This document shows, in pieces, positions 7,152 to 16,322 of a stretch of 42,218 bases of DNA. The stretch comes from Deltaproteobacteria bacterium (GTDB taxonomy: Bacteria > SAR324 > NAC60-12), in contig NYUB01000015.1 in assembly GCA_002683785.1 (NCBI GenBank), positions 11,107 to 53,324 of the forward strand, given 5' to 3'. Made by a program: the position numbers and the translations under genes. Every line of letters begins with the position of its first letter. Position 1 is the stretch's first letter. The notes beneath the pieces are model-generated. The model was given only the letters and a program-made list of their open reading frames with translations. It had not been told where the DNA came from and did not search any database.

Positions 7152-10100
7152 ATGAGTCACCCCCTTCCTTCAACAAATCTGACCCTAAACAACCGGATCC
7201 GTTTTGTAACTGCGACCAGCTTGTTTGACGGTCATGACGCTGCGATCAACATCATGCGCCGGATTCTGCAGTCGATGGGTGCAGAAGTGATCCATCTCGG
7301 TCATGACCGAGGGGTCGAAGAGATTGTCGAAGTTGCTATTCAGGAAGATGTTCAGGGGATCGCCGTCAGTTCCTACCAGGGGGGACACAATGAGTTTTTC
7401 CGTTACATGATCGATCTGCTCCTTGAAAAGAAATCAGGACACATCCGGGTTTTTGGAGGCGGGGGCGGGGTGATCATCCCCAGGGAAATCGAGGAATTGA
7501 TGGATTACGGCGTATGCCGCATCTACTCCCCGGACGATGGACGGGAGATGGGCCTCGAAGGAATGATTGCGGACATGCTCAAGAAATCTGATTTCAGCCT
7601 GACTGGAGGGGATGAAAAACCTGATCCCTCCCTTTTTAATCCCGGAAATTCTCCAGCATTGGCCCGTGCCCTGACCTGGATCGAACAGACAGAAAATTCA
7701 GATCTGGTTTCAAGTTTTGTCGAGGGACTTCCGCAAAATTCCAATCCACCGGTCATTGGACTGACTGGTACTGGAGGAGCCGGCAAATCCTGTCTGATTG
7801 ACGAACTGGTGAGGAGATTCATCCAGGAATTCCCTGAACGCCGGATCGCAGTTGTTTCCGTGGACCCCTCGAAACGCAAAACCGGGGGAGCTCTGCTTGG
7901 GGACCGTATGCGGATGAACGCGATCCATCACCCCCATGTTTACATGCGTTCTTTGGCCACCCGCCGTTCCCATCTGGCCACTTCTGAATCCCTGCTGCCT
8001 ATTCTGAGGCTGCTGAAAGCCTCATCCTTTGACCTGATCCTTGTTGAAACAGCAGGGATTGGACAAAGCGACACCGAAATCACCGATCTTGCTGATCTCA
8101 GTGTCTATGTCATGACCCCGGAGTATGGTGCCTCGACTCAGCTCGAGAAGATCGACATGATTGATTTTGCTGACTGCATCGTCATCAACAAGTTTGATAA
8201 ACCTGGAGCGGAAGACGCATTCGATGCGGTTCGTAAACAGTACCGAAGAAGCCACCGGAAATTTGACGACCCACCAGAAAGCCTCCCGGTTTTTGGAATT
8301 GTTGCGAACCGCTTCAACGACAACGGCACCAATTGGTTCTATTACCGGATGCTGGAGTTGCTGAAAGAAAAAAACCTTATTGACTGGGAAAGGGATTTCA
8401 ATGCCTCCCATGCGATTTCACAAACCCATGAACTGATACCTGCTTCTAGAAAAAACTACCTGAGGCAAATTTCAGAAACCGTTCGAATCTATAAAACCGA
8501 AGTAAAAAAACATTCAGAACAAGCCAGGGAACTGGATCAACTACTCGGAACGATCTCACAACTTTGCGGAAACAATGAAACCGTCCAAAAAAAACTGAAA
8601 AGCCATCTCGAACCTTTGGATGATGAACACTTCGATGAGGAAGCCCTTCCTGTAGTCCAGCTTTACAATAAAAAACTTGCCTCCCTGCCCCAGACGGTTT
8701 TGCAGCAAATTGAAGCTTTTTCAGAAAAACGTGAACTCTACCTGAAAGAAAGCTTCCAGTACCAGGTTAGGCAGAAAACAATTGAGGTTCAAAACCAAAT
8801 CAAAAGCCTTAGTGGGCTGATGATCCCAAAAGTTGCCGTTCCACGCTATGAGGATCTTGGAGAAATCACACGCTGGCTTGGCTTGGAAAATTTCCCAGGT
8901 GAGTTCCCCTACACCGCTGGAATCTTCCCCTTCAAACGGGAGCAGGAGGATCCAACCCGGATGTTTGCCGGAGAAGGCATAGCAGAACGAACCAATCGTC
9001 GTTTTCACATGCTTGCCAAAGGACAGCCTGCCACACGGCTGAGCACCGCATTCGACTCGGTGACACTTTATGGTTCGGATCCTCATCCTCGTCCCGACAT
9101 CTACGGAAAAGTGGGCAATGCAGGAGTTTCGGTCTGCACCGTCGATGATGCCAAACGCCTCTATTCTGGATTTGACCTCTGTACCTCGAACACCTCGGTC
9201 TCGATGACCATCAACGGTCCTGCTCCAACCGTTCTTGCATTTTTTCTCAACTCTGCTGTGGACCAACAGGTGGAGAAACACCTTCGTGAAACCGGAAAAC
9301 TCGAAGGAATTCGGAAAGAGATGGAGCAGCGCTATGGCGCCATGGATTTGAAACTTCCTGGATACCGTATGAATCTTCCGGAAACTCATCAGGGGCTTGG
9401 GCTGGGCATGCTGGGCATTTCAGGAAGCGAAGCCATGGATCCGGAAACCTATGGACGCATCCGAGAACAAACTCTGCGTTCCGTCCGGGGTACTGTTCAA
9501 GCAGACATCCTGAAAGAGGACCAGGCTCAGAACACCTGCATCTTCAGTACAGAATTTGCTCTAAGGATGATGGGAGACATCCAGGCATTTTTCACCGAAC
9601 ACGAGGTGAAGAATTTCTATTCCGTCAGCATCAGTGGCTATCACATCGCCGAAGCTGGAGCCAACCCGATCACCCAGGTCGCATTTACCCTCGCCAATGG
9701 TTTCACCATCATCGAATACTATCTCGCACGAGGACTTCCGATCGATGGTTTCGCACGCAATCTGAGTTATTTCTTCAGCAACGGAATGGATCCCGAATAT
9801 GCAGTCATTGGCCGCGTTGCACGGCGTATTTTTGCAGTGGCCATGCGTGATCTCTATAAAGCCTCGGAAAGCTCTTGCAAACTGAAATACCACATCCAGA
9901 CTTCAGGTCGTTCACTTCATGCGATGGAAATCGACTTCAATGACATCCGAACCACCCTCCAGGCCCTTTATGCGGTATACGACAACTGCAATTCACTGCA
10001 TACCAACGCCTACGACGAAGCAATCACCACGCCCACGGAAGAATCAGTGCGCCGTGCATTGGCGATCCAGTTGATCATCAACCATGAACTGGGTCAGGCC

Positions 10101-10586
10101 TTCAACCAGAATCCGCTTCAGGGAAGCTTCTTCATCGAAGAGCTGACCGTACTAGTTGAAGAGGCCATCCTCAGCGAGTTCATCCGTCTTTCTGATCGAG
10201 GCGGGGTTCTCGGAGCGATGGAAACCATGTATCAAAGAAACAAGATCCAGGAGGAATCCCTGCATTATGAAACGCTGAAGCACACAGGGGAAATGCCGAT
10301 CATGGGCGTCAACACCTTCCTCAATCCCCATCCCAGGGAAGAAATAGAAGAAATCCAACTGGCCCGATCCACCGACGATGAAAAAAAGATGCAGATCTCA
10401 GACTTGGATCTCTTTCACCGTTACCATGAGGCGGAACAGGAGCCCGCATTGGGGAAACTACGAGAAGCAGTATTAAAAAACGAAAACACCTTTGAGGCAC
10501 TGATGGATTGTGCAAGGGTTTGTTCCCTAGGCCAGGTGACTCGAGAACTTTATGGCCTGGGCGGGCAGTACCGCCGGAATATGTGA
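7152..10586 (+). CDS. icmF: Fused isobutyryl-CoA mutase IcmF
   Basis: An 1144-residue adenosylcobalamin-dependent mutase fused to its own G-protein chaperone. It interconverts isobutyryl-CoA and n-butyryl-CoA. An N-terminal B12-binding domain (about 15-150) has the IcmF form LFDGHDAAI and SSYQGGH. The MeaI-type GTPase domain (about 195-400) has Walker A GTGGAGKS (206-213) and INKFDKP near 346. A coiled linker (about 420-560) leads to the TIM-barrel mutase domain with [12 protein letters not shown] and [14 protein letters not shown]. At the positions of methylmalonyl-CoA mutase Tyr89 and Arg207, judged by motif alignment, this protein has Phe592 (in TAGIFPF) and Gln793 (in EDQAQNT). That is the isobutyryl-CoA mutase pattern. 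The length is typical. It follows the Ldh2-family gene by 22 bases. Confidence 0.95.
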   Translation: MSHPLPSTNLTLNNRIRFVTATSLFDGHDAAINIMRRILQSMGAEVIHLGHDRGVEEIVEVAIQEDVQGIAVSSYQGGHNEFFRYMIDLLLEKKSGHIRVFGGGGGVIIPREIEELMDYGVCRIYSPDDGREMGLEGMIADMLKKSDFSLTGGDEKPDPSLFNPGNSPALARALTWIEQTENSDLVSSFVEGLPQNSNPPVIGLTGTGGAGKSCLIDELVRRFIQEFPERRIAVVSVDPSKRKTGGALLGDRMRMNAIHHPHVYMRSLATRRSHLATSESLLPILRLLKASSFDLILVETAGIGQSDTEITDLADLSVYVMTPEYGASTQLEKIDMIDFADCIVINKFDKPGAEDAFDAVRKQYRRSHRKFDDPPESLPVFGIVANRFNDNGTNWFYYRMLELLKEKNLIDWERDFNASHAISQTHELIPASRKNYLRQISETVRIYKTEVKKHSEQARELDQLLGTISQLCGNNETVQKKLKSHLEPLDDEHFDEEALPVVQLYNKKLASLPQTVLQQIEAFSEKRELYLKESFQYQVRQKTIEVQNQIKSLSGLMIPKVAVPRYEDLGEITRWLGLENFPGEFPYTAGIFPFKREQEDPTRMFAGEGIAERTNRRFHMLAKGQPATRLSTAFDSVTLYGSDPHPRPDIYGKVGNAGVSVCTVDDAKRLYSGFDLCTSNTSVSMTINGPAPTVLAFFLNSAVDQQVEKHLRETGKLEGIRKEMEQRYGAMDLKLPGYRMNLPETHQGLGLGMLGISGSEAMDPETYGRIREQTLRSVRGTVQADILKEDQAQNTCIFSTEFALRMMGDIQAFFTEHEVKNFYSVSISGYHIAEAGANPITQVAFTLANGFTIIEYYLARGLPIDGFARNLSYFFSNGMDPEYAVIGRVARRIFAVAMRDLYKASESSCKLKYHIQTSGRSLHAMEIDFNDIRTTLQALYAVYDNCNSLHTNAYDEAITTPTEESVRRALAIQLIINHELGQAFNQNPLQGSFFIEELTVLVEEAILSEFIRLSDRGGVLGAMETMYQRNKIQEESLHYETLKHTGEMPIMGVNTFLNPHPREEIEEIQLARSTDDEKKMQISDLDLFHRYHEAEQEPALGKLREAVLKNENTFEALMDCARVCSLGQVTRELYGLGGQYRRNM

Positions 10587-10656
10587 AGCTGCATCTTGAT
10601 CGGTGAAGCGTCTTGGGCTATGGTCCAATTATGATGATGGAACCAACAAAAACTCT

Positions 10657-11670
10657 ATGATTGAACTGCTGAAAAAATTGATGAATCGGGAAGACCTGAC
10701 CTTTCAGGAAGCCTATGATCTCATCCAGTGGGTGATGAGTGAGGATGCTATCGCAGTGCAGGCCTCGGCCCTTCTCGTGCTCCTTCAAGCCAAGGGCATC
10801 ACCGATGAAGAAATGGCTGGAGCTGCGGATGCCATGCGAGGCAGAGTGTCAAAAATCCGTGCCCCTGATGATGTCATTGATACCTGCAGTACCGGTGGGA
10901 ACGGAATCAGCACCTTCAACATTTCCACCTGTGCCGCAATCATTGCCGCAGCTGCAGGAGCCAAGGTTGCCAAACACGGAAACCGCAGCAACACCCGTAA
11001 GAGTGGCAGTGCCGAAGCACTCCAGGCCCTTGGGGTAAACATCGATCTGAGTGTAGAAGAAGTTGAACACTGTCTGGAAGAAATCGACCTTTGCTTCTGC
11101 TATGCCGTCAACCATCATCCCGCGATGCGATATGCGGGACCGATCCGGAGGGAACTCGGAGTACCAACGGTATTCAACCTGCTGGGGCCGCTGACGAATC
11201 CTGCAGGTGCAAAAAACCAATTGATTGGTGTTCCGACTCCGAACCTGACAGGGAAAATGACTGAAGTATTGAGAAGACTAAAGAGCCGCAGGATCCTTGC
11301 TGTCCATGGAGAAGACGGACTTTGTGAACTGACAGTCACCGCTCCCACACTGGTTTCGGAATTGCGTGACGGGACGATACGCCAATACACGATGACAGCA
11401 GAAGAAATGGGCCTGCGCCCCGGGAAACTGGATGACATCCGAACCGAATCTGCTGAAGAAAGTGCACAGATGATTTTGCGCATCCTTTCCGGAGAAGATC
11501 AGGGCACCCCGAGAGACATGGCCCTCATCAACACTTCAGGAGCCCTGGTGGTCGCAGGATTGGCGGATGACCTGAAACAAGGGGTGAGTCTTGCGGCAGA
11601 AGCTGTTGATTCAGGCGGTGCTGCCGAAAAACTAAAACTACTCATTGAATTTTCCCAGCAACCTTCCTGA
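10657..11670 (+). CDS. trpD: Anthranilate phosphoribosyltransferase-like protein (TrpD)
   Basis: A 338-residue TrpD-family protein. The family transfers phosphoribose from PRPP to anthranilate in tryptophan synthesis. The N-terminal helical domain (1-65) precedes the PRPP-binding domain with DTCSTGGNGISTFNIST, KHGNRSN, KSGSAEALQALGV, HHPAMRYAGPIRRELG and FNLLGPLTNPAG. Two positions are unusual. The common GTGGD motif reads STGGN, giving Asn82 where Asp is usual. The metal-binding pair DE in DGLDE reads DGLCE, giving Cys223. Both affect the Mg-PRPP site as described for characterised TrpD. No other trp gene is nearby. A GTG at 10603 would add 18 residues, but the ATG at 10657 matches the usual family start. 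Fold assignment is strong and catalytic assignment less so. Confidence 0.82.
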   Translation: MIELLKKLMNREDLTFQEAYDLIQWVMSEDAIAVQASALLVLLQAKGITDEEMAGAADAMRGRVSKIRAPDDVIDTCSTGGNGISTFNISTCAAIIAAAAGAKVAKHGNRSNTRKSGSAEALQALGVNIDLSVEEVEHCLEEIDLCFCYAVNHHPAMRYAGPIRRELGVPTVFNLLGPLTNPAGAKNQLIGVPTPNLTGKMTEVLRRLKSRRILAVHGEDGLCELTVTAPTLVSELRDGTIRQYTMTAEEMGLRPGKLDDIRTESAEESAQMILRILSGEDQGTPRDMALINTSGALVVAGLADDLKQGVSLAAEAVDSGGAAEKLKLLIEFSQQPS

Positions 11671-11681
11671 AAAATTCCTTT

Positions 11682-12449
11682 CTAACTGATTTCCTTCCTC
11701 AGCAACTCAGGATCATCACTGATAATCCCTGTGATTCCCCATTCTGAAAGCTCCTTCATCCGGATCGGGTCATTCACTGTGTAGCACAAGACCGGAATCC
11801 CAGATTCTTTCAGCCCCTGCAACAGGAACTGATCAATGTGTCTTTGATCTTGATGGATGGAAAAAGCATCATGATCCTGATGAAGTTTTTGAAGTTCGGC
11901 AAGCGTAGCAGGGCGATCCAGTAGTGGCGCCACCGGCAACGAATGCTTTTGTTCTCTTACCCGCTTCAGGCTGAGGTGATGAAAACTTGAAACCAGAACC
12001 GTTTCCTGAAGCCCGTGTTCATGAACCATTTCACAAAGGAGGGATTCAACACCATCGGATCTTGTTTCGCTTTCTGCCGCTTGTGATTTGATTTCCAGAT
12101 TTAACAGCACCTGATCCGAAACCATTTCCAGCATCTGATCCAAACTCAATAAGGTTTTTCCCATAAATTGTTTTGAAAACCAGCTTCCACAATCCAATTT
12201 CGAAAGTTCATCAAAATGCCAGTTGCAGACTTTGCCCCTGCCAGAGGTGGTCCGCTCCAAACTTCCATCATGGATTACTACAGGAACACGATCGCGGCTG
12301 AGTTGAACATCACATTCCAGCATCTGCGCCCCTTTTTCTATGGCGGAGCGAAAAGAGGAAATCGTGTTTTCCGGGAAATAACGACTGTCCCCCCGATGGG
12401 CTACCACCCAAGGTTTGGGACAAGCTAGTGTTTCATGGAGTGATTTCAA
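11682..12449 (-). CDS. Glycerophosphodiester phosphodiesterase
   Basis: A 255-residue GDPD-family TIM-barrel hydrolase that splits glycerophosphodiesters from phospholipid turnover into sn-glycerol 3-phosphate and an alcohol. Diagnostic residues are AHRGDSRYFPENT (catalytic His and metal Glu), LECDVQLSRD (metal acids), VVIHDGSLERTT (second catalytic His), NLEIKS, and the closing GITGIISDDPELL. There is no signal peptide, so it resembles the cytoplasmic UgpQ form rather than periplasmic GlpQ. The start is a TTG at 12449 with a weak AAGG upstream; no ATG fits. It converges on trpD with an 11-base gap and diverges from the Nfu fusion gene. Confidence 0.92.
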   Translation of the reverse strand: MKSLHETLACPKPWVVAHRGDSRYFPENTISSFRSAIEKGAQMLECDVQLSRDRVPVVIHDGSLERTTSGRGKVCNWHFDELSKLDCGSWFSKQFMGKTLLSLDQMLEMVSDQVLLNLEIKSQAAESETRSDGVESLLCEMVHEHGLQETVLVSSFHHLSLKRVREQKHSLPVAPLLDRPATLAELQKLHQDHDAFSIHQDQRHIDQFLLQGLKESGIPVLCYTVNDPIRMKELSEWGITGIISDDPELLRKEIS

Positions 12450-12494
12450 TTGAGCCTTATCTCATTATGCTTTGGAAACTGAAGTCTGCCTGGT

Positions 12495-12523
12495 TTGACA
12501 GGATTGGAACTTTATTCTAAAAT
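12495..12523 (+). promoter_or_regulatory. Sigma70 promoter for the Nfu-fusion gene
   Basis: A perfect TTGACA (12495-12500), a 17-base spacer and TAAAAT (12518-12523), with an AT-rich start region. It predicts a leader of about 60 bases. A 12-base palindrome TTTTCCGGAAAA (12566-12577) lies in that leader, just before the AAGGA ribosome binding site, and could be an operator. Confidence 0.7.
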
Positions 12524-12589
12524 TTTATCTGAAATTAAGATTCATTCTACAAGTTTCGACAAATCTTTTCCGGAAAAAGGATCCAGTCC

Positions 12590-13501
12590 ATGTTCAAATT
12601 CACCGACCTTTCTGACAATGACGAATTCAAGGCGGAAGATTACCGTCTGAACCCAAAGGATTTTTATGAAAAAAGACGCACCTCACGCAGGCCTTATGTT
12701 TTTGATTTGAGAAGTGCGAACGATTACGAAGAATCCCATCTGCCAGGTTCCCACAATCTGCCGATCGAACATTTCGAAAATTCGATCTATCAGATGCCAT
12801 TTTCTGGAGACATTCTGCTTTATGGAGGAGAAAACGGTGAAGTATTTACCGCAGCCGAAATTCTCTATGACAATGGATTCGATACCTTCCATTTTGTCGA
12901 TTCCTACAACTCCCTCTTCAACCAGATCGATGATTCTTACCTGACCATCAAGGAGGATGCCCAAAAAAGAATCCAGGAGCAATTAAACGCCAATCCGGAT
13001 TTATGGGGACTTGAAATGACCGTTGAAGTCAAATCTCCCCTCAAAGGAATTTACAGTTTGAACTTCATCCCTGCACCCGAAAAGGGGGAAGGTCATATCC
13101 ACCTTGAAAAAGAAAGTCTTCGGATTCGTATCACCAGCCAATGCATCCCCTACCTGGAAGGTACGGAACTGATCATCAATGAAGAAGGTGAACTTGAGGC
13201 ACGCAATCCTCAAATGTCGATCACTAAACTGCATGGCAGCATCGAAGAACAGGTGGAACAACTATTGGTCGATCAAGTCAACCCGATGGTCGCCGCACAT
13301 GGTGGAGTAGTCAGTGTTCATGCTATTGAAAAAGCCGATGTCTACCTCGCGTTTGGAGGAGGCTGTCAGGGCTGTGGGCAAATTGATGTGACACTCAAAC
13401 AGGGGATCGAGGTGATGCTCAAGGAAAACATCCCCGAAATCACCAACGTCTACGACGCAACCGACCATTCTGGTGGTACAAATCCCTATTTCCAGAGTTA
13501 A
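12590..13501 (+). CDS. Rhodanese/A-type/Nfu fusion, Fe-S cluster carrier
   Basis: A 303-residue NfuA-like iron-sulfur carrier with an extra N-terminal domain. Residues about 18-115 are rhodanese-like (YVFDLRSANDYEESHLPGSHN). However, the active-site loop reads LLYGGENGEVF near 77-86, so the catalytic Cys is absent. Residues about 130-215 match the degenerate A-type (HesB-like) domain of NfuA. Residues about 220-303 are the Nfu domain with MVAAHGGVV, the cluster motif GGGCQGCGQ (Cys259 and Cys262) and the NfuA-type tail TDHSGGTNPYFQ. Nfu proteins deliver [4Fe-4S] clusters to client enzymes, and this region encodes several large Fe-S proteins. AAGGA lies 9 bases before the ATG. The rhodanese domain probably serves protein binding rather than sulfur transfer. 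Confidence 0.88.
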   Translation: MFKFTDLSDNDEFKAEDYRLNPKDFYEKRRTSRRPYVFDLRSANDYEESHLPGSHNLPIEHFENSIYQMPFSGDILLYGGENGEVFTAAEILYDNGFDTFHFVDSYNSLFNQIDDSYLTIKEDAQKRIQEQLNANPDLWGLEMTVEVKSPLKGIYSLNFIPAPEKGEGHIHLEKESLRIRITSQCIPYLEGTELIINEEGELEARNPQMSITKLHGSIEEQVEQLLVDQVNPMVAAHGGVVSVHAIEKADVYLAFGGGCQGCGQIDVTLKQGIEVMLKENIPEITNVYDATDHSGGTNPYFQS

Positions 13502-13508
13502 AAATCTC

Positions 13509-13528
13509 CCCTCTTTGAAATAAGAGGG
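13509..13528. terminator. Hairpin after the Nfu-fusion gene
   Basis: CCCTCTT and AAGAGGG form a perfect 7-base stem with a 6-base loop, 7 bases after the stop codon. No T-run follows directly, so it may be a weak terminator or a 3'-end stabiliser. Confidence 0.35.
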
Positions 13529-13676
13529 CAGACTCTCACAAGCTAGATCTTTTTAAGAAAATCCTCCTTGCTGACTGAATTACACTACATTCTGTCAGAT
13601 CCTCTTTCTCAAAATCTATTTTTAGCCCTGAACCGATGACCACTCATATCGATCATCGTTCAATAATTAATCTTCC

Positions 13677-14096
13677 ATGATGATTCAAACAGATTCATCC
13701 CAGAAAACACTCTCTGAAGAAGGTGATTTTTCAGAACAAGAATTTCAGGGAGTTGTGGCTGAAGGTTTGAAGAGGATGAGTGAACCTGAATTTCAGGCTG
13801 AAAGCTGGAACTGGATTCGAGAGCTGGATGAGGATGGAATTTTCATCTTCAGCTACCTCCTATTGGATTACCGCAACCAGACTTTAACTCTCAAGAAATT
13901 TGAGGAAACCGTCTACACTCTTAGTATGCTGATGCACAAAATGTTGCCTCCAGCTTCCAAAAGTGGACTCTCAAAAATTGAAGAATTTCAGGTAATCTTC
14001 ACCCTTTATGAAAAACTGAAGAATAGAGAAATGTCTTGGGAAGCCTGCGAAGCTTTTGTCTCTTCACTGATCTCAGATTTTCAGGGAAGCAACTGA
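13677..14096 (+). CDS. Small acidic hypothetical protein
   Basis: A 139-residue, mostly helical, acidic protein that I do not recognise. It has no signal peptide, membrane segment or cysteine cluster. The N-terminal 30 residues are Ser/Glu rich and likely disordered. The core alternates hydrophobic positions in a way that suggests a compact helical bundle (about 45-135). An ATG directly follows ATG at the start, so either could be used, and no clear ribosome binding site is seen. It sits alone between the Nfu fusion (175-base gap) and the convergent plsX (13-base gap). It is probably a real gene because its frame is open over the whole gap and its composition is protein-like. Confidence 0.6.
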   Translation: MMIQTDSSQKTLSEEGDFSEQEFQGVVAEGLKRMSEPEFQAESWNWIRELDEDGIFIFSYLLLDYRNQTLTLKKFEETVYTLSMLMHKMLPPASKSGLSKIEEFQVIFTLYEKLKNREMSWEACEAFVSSLISDFQGSN

Positions 14097-14109
14097 ATCA
14101 AACAAAGAA

Positions 14110-15144
14110 TCATTCAGAAAGGTTTTCAGATCCTTCTTGGATCAGATTTAGGTTTTCTGAAACTTCCCGGGATATGACATCGTTGAGATGGAGTTCAGCA
14201 CATTGCCTGGCATGCCGAATCGCATTGCGGATGGTGTGAGGTTTCGAATTTCCGTGACAGATGATCACCACACCATTAATACCAAGTAAGGGAGCACCTC
14301 CGACTTCCGAATAATCAGCCCGGTCCTTCAGTGACATGAAAGGTCCTCGCATCGCAAGATATCCCAGCCGGGCCATCCAAGAAGCCTGCACCTCCTGTTT
14401 CAGGACGCTTCTTACAAAATCAAAAGTCCCTTCTGCCACCTTGAGTGCAATGTTGCCTACAAAACCGTCACAGACGACGATGTCTACCTGGTCCTGGAAC
14501 ATCGCTTTCCCTTCGATGTTTCCAACAAAATTGAGGGTGCTGCGTTCAAGTAATTTGAATGCATCCTGAACGATCTGGTTTCCTTTTCCCTCTTCCTCTC
14601 CGTTATTGAGCAAGGCGACACGTGGATTTTCCAGATTCAGCACCGTTCTCGCATACGCATCTCCCATCAAACCAAACTGGAAAAGGTACGAAGGCTTGCA
14701 ATCGATATTCGCGCCAATGTCCAGCAGTACGAATGGATTGTTGCGATTGGTCGAAGGCATCAGAGTTGCGATGGCGGGTCTTTCAATGTCTGAAATTAGT
14801 TTCAGTACAAATTTGGCCGTAGCCATACTCGCACCGGTGTTTCCTGCACTGACAACGGCATCTACCTTCCCTTCCTGGAGCAGGTTGACTGCTACCCGGA
14901 TCGAGGAATCTTTTTTTTGACGAAGTGAAAGAGCCGGAGATTCGTCCATTCCAACCGTCTCGCTGGAATGAATAACTTCGATTAGCTTTTGAGGATAGGA
15001 GTGTTGGGCAAGCTCGGAAACCACCTGATCACGGTCACCTACCAACAGGATTTCCTGATTGAAATCAGTCGCTGCTTTAACAGCAGCTTCCACAGGTGAA
15101 TGAACGGGTACATCCCCGCCCATGACATCTAAAGCTATCACCAT
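14110..15144 (-). CDS. plsX: Phosphate acyltransferase PlsX
   Basis: A 344-residue peripheral membrane enzyme making acyl-phosphate from acyl-ACP, the first step of the PlsX/PlsY route to phosphatidic acid. Recognised by IALDVMGGDVPVHSPVEAA at the start, SAGNTGASMATAKF, RPAIATLMPS, LLDIGANIDCKP, VVCDGFVGNIALKVAEG and GGAPLLGINGVVIICHGNS. The length is normal. GGAGG lies 5 bases before the ATG. It follows rpmF by 37 bases, the classic yceD-rpmF-plsX order that couples ribosome and membrane lipid production in many bacteria. The usual following fatty acid synthesis (fab) genes are not downstream. Instead the operon ends against the small convergent gene at 13677-14096. Confidence 0.96.
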   Translation of the reverse strand: MVIALDVMGGDVPVHSPVEAAVKAATDFNQEILLVGDRDQVVSELAQHSYPQKLIEVIHSSETVGMDESPALSLRQKKDSSIRVAVNLLQEGKVDAVVSAGNTGASMATAKFVLKLISDIERPAIATLMPSTNRNNPFVLLDIGANIDCKPSYLFQFGLMGDAYARTVLNLENPRVALLNNGEEEGKGNQIVQDAFKLLERSTLNFVGNIEGKAMFQDQVDIVVCDGFVGNIALKVAEGTFDFVRSVLKQEVQASWMARLGYLAMRGPFMSLKDRADYSEVGGAPLLGINGVVIICHGNSKPHTIRNAIRHARQCAELHLNDVISREVSENLNLIQEGSENLSE

Positions 15145-15181
15145 GCAGACCTCCAGGCATTAGGAGGAAAAGCAGTGGGGA

Positions 15182-15364
15182 TCAATAATCTTCAGATTCA
15201 ACAATCTGAACGCCCTTGTAATACCCGCACTCCGAACAAACCCGGTGAGGACGGATCAATGCACCGCAATTGGAGCAAGTAGAGAGAGCAGGTGCTGCAA
15301 GTTTAATATGCCCCCGCCGATGGTCCCGCTTACTCCGGGATGTTTTGTATTTTGGTACTGCCAT
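15182..15364 (-). CDS. rpmF: Ribosomal protein bL32
   Basis: A 60-residue protein of the large ribosomal subunit. The N-terminus MAVPKYKTSRSKRDHRRGH and the zinc ribbon with CSNCG and CSECGYYKG (four Cys) are typical of the zinc-binding form of bL32. It starts 6 bases after the yceD stop and precedes plsX. Confidence 0.97.
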   Translation of the reverse strand: MAVPKYKTSRSKRDHRRGHIKLAAPALSTCSNCGALIRPHRVCSECGYYKGVQIVESEDY

Positions 15365-15370
15365 TTTATT

Positions 15371-15952
15371 TCATTTCTGGAAATTATCGATTTGGCTCCC
15401 ATTGCCTTTCAACACGGCAAAGGGGTGATCGTCTGTTTCCTTTGTGCAGAGACAATTCTGCAGATTCAAGTTCACTCCACAACCTGGACACAAGCCCCGG
15501 CATTCCACGTCGCAAATATTTTTTGCCGGCATAGAAACAAGAACCTGTTCTTCGATCAACTCCGCAAGATTGAGTGTTGGCTGATCATAGACATCCCATT
15601 CCAACTCTTTCAACGTCAAAAGGGTTTCATCCTCTACCCTGGCGAGGTCCTGCTCCGGTTGAAGCCGGATGCAGAAGTTTTCATCGGATTGGAACTCCAG
15701 ATTGCCCAGACAACGGTCACAAGTTAATATCAGCTGACCTTTGAACTGTCCATCAATCAGGATCCTCTGAGCTTCGCGTTTCAGGGTAAATTCGTAATCG
15801 ACAACCCCTGGTGGTTCCTGCACCATTTCCAGCAAACGAGGACACTCGTCAACCTCTAAACGTCCCTGAAAGCTTTGGGGTTCATGGTCGGGAAGGTCGT
15901 CGATACAAATCTTTAATTCTTGACAACCTTGCTCATTCTCCAGATGTTGCAC
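15371..15952 (-). CDS. yceD: YceD/DUF177 protein
   Basis: A 193-residue member of the YceD (DUF177) family, which is co-transcribed with rpmF. In characterised cases it is linked to 23S rRNA accumulation. Landmarks are LTCDRCLGNLEF (about 90-101), the acidic segment with ELEWDVYDQPTLNLAELIEEQ, and the C-terminal Cys cluster CDVECRGLCPGCGVNLN. The frame is open up to 16081, but that extension only shadows the ferredoxin gene. The GTG at 15952 has a perfect GGAGG six bases upstream and gives the family length. It overlaps the fdxA stop by 20 bases, so translation is probably coupled. Confidence 0.9.
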   Translation of the reverse strand: MQHLENEQGCQELKICIDDLPDHEPQSFQGRLEVDECPRLLEMVQEPPGVVDYEFTLKREAQRILIDGQFKGQLILTCDRCLGNLEFQSDENFCIRLQPEQDLARVEDETLLTLKELEWDVYDQPTLNLAELIEEQVLVSMPAKNICDVECRGLCPGCGVNLNLQNCLCTKETDDHPFAVLKGNGSQIDNFQK

Positions 15953-16247
15953 GGATTTCCTCCAGGGTTTTTGCACCCGGCAGCGGATCCGTTTTTTCGA
16001 TGATGACTGGGTACTCGTTGCACATCTCTTCATTGAGGTCTGTGTATTTTTCCCACTTATCAGGCACATCGACATCAGCATAAATCGCCTCTACCGGACA
16101 TTCCTCGACACAGGCATTGCAGTCGATACACGTTTCTGGATTGATATAAAGCATACTCGGCCCCTCATGAAAGGCCTCTACGGGGCAAACTTCCACACAG
16201 TCTGTGTATTTACATCCGTCACAATTTTCTGTCACTACATAAGTCAT
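15933..16247 (-). CDS. fdxA: FdxA-type seven-iron ferredoxin
   Basis: A 104-residue low-potential ferredoxin close to Azotobacter ferredoxin I. The N-terminal CDGCKYTDCVEVCP and the internal CIDCNACVEECP supply all ligands for one [3Fe-4S] and one [4Fe-4S] cluster. The C-terminal extension with PLPGAKTLEEI is the FdxA tail. The extra non-ligand Cys of the VDCF segment is Ala here. GGAGAGG lies just before the ATG. It heads the fdxA-yceD-rpmF-plsX group and is 225 bases downstream of lolC. It could be an electron carrier for the ferredoxin-linked oxidoreductase encoded at 28.5-33.6 kb, which is inference only. Confidence 0.93.
   Translation of the reverse strand: MTYVVTENCDGCKYTDCVEVCPVEAFHEGPSMLYINPETCIDCNACVEECPVEAIYADVDVPDKWEKYTDLNEEMCNEYPVIIEKTDPLPGAKTLEEIRATSGE
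15959..15963 (-). promoter_or_regulatory. Ribosome binding site deciding the yceD GTG start
   Basis: GGAGG on the minus strand, six bases before GTG 15950-15952 and inside the end of fdxA. It argues for the short YceD form. Confidence 0.7.
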
Positions 16248-16288
16248 GGTACCTCTCCAGAGATGGATTCTTTCTGAGTCTGGATTAA

Positions 16289-16300
16289 TGGGTTAACCCA
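16289..16300. repeat. Palindrome upstream of fdxA
   Basis: TGGGTTAACCCA is a perfect 12-base palindrome 42 bases before the fdxA ATG. It could be an operator or cover the promoter; no regulator is identifiable. Confidence 0.35.
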
Positions 16301-16322
16301 GTATTTTCGTAATTTTATCATT

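Noticed and set aside
8721-9389. 222-codon minus-strand frame inside icmF
   Set aside because: It lies wholly within the conserved IcmF mutase domain; a shadow of codon bias.
15953-16081. N-terminal extension of YceD
   Set aside because: It is out of frame with fdxA over fdxA coding sequence, low-complexity, and a GTG with a perfect ribosome binding site lies downstream.
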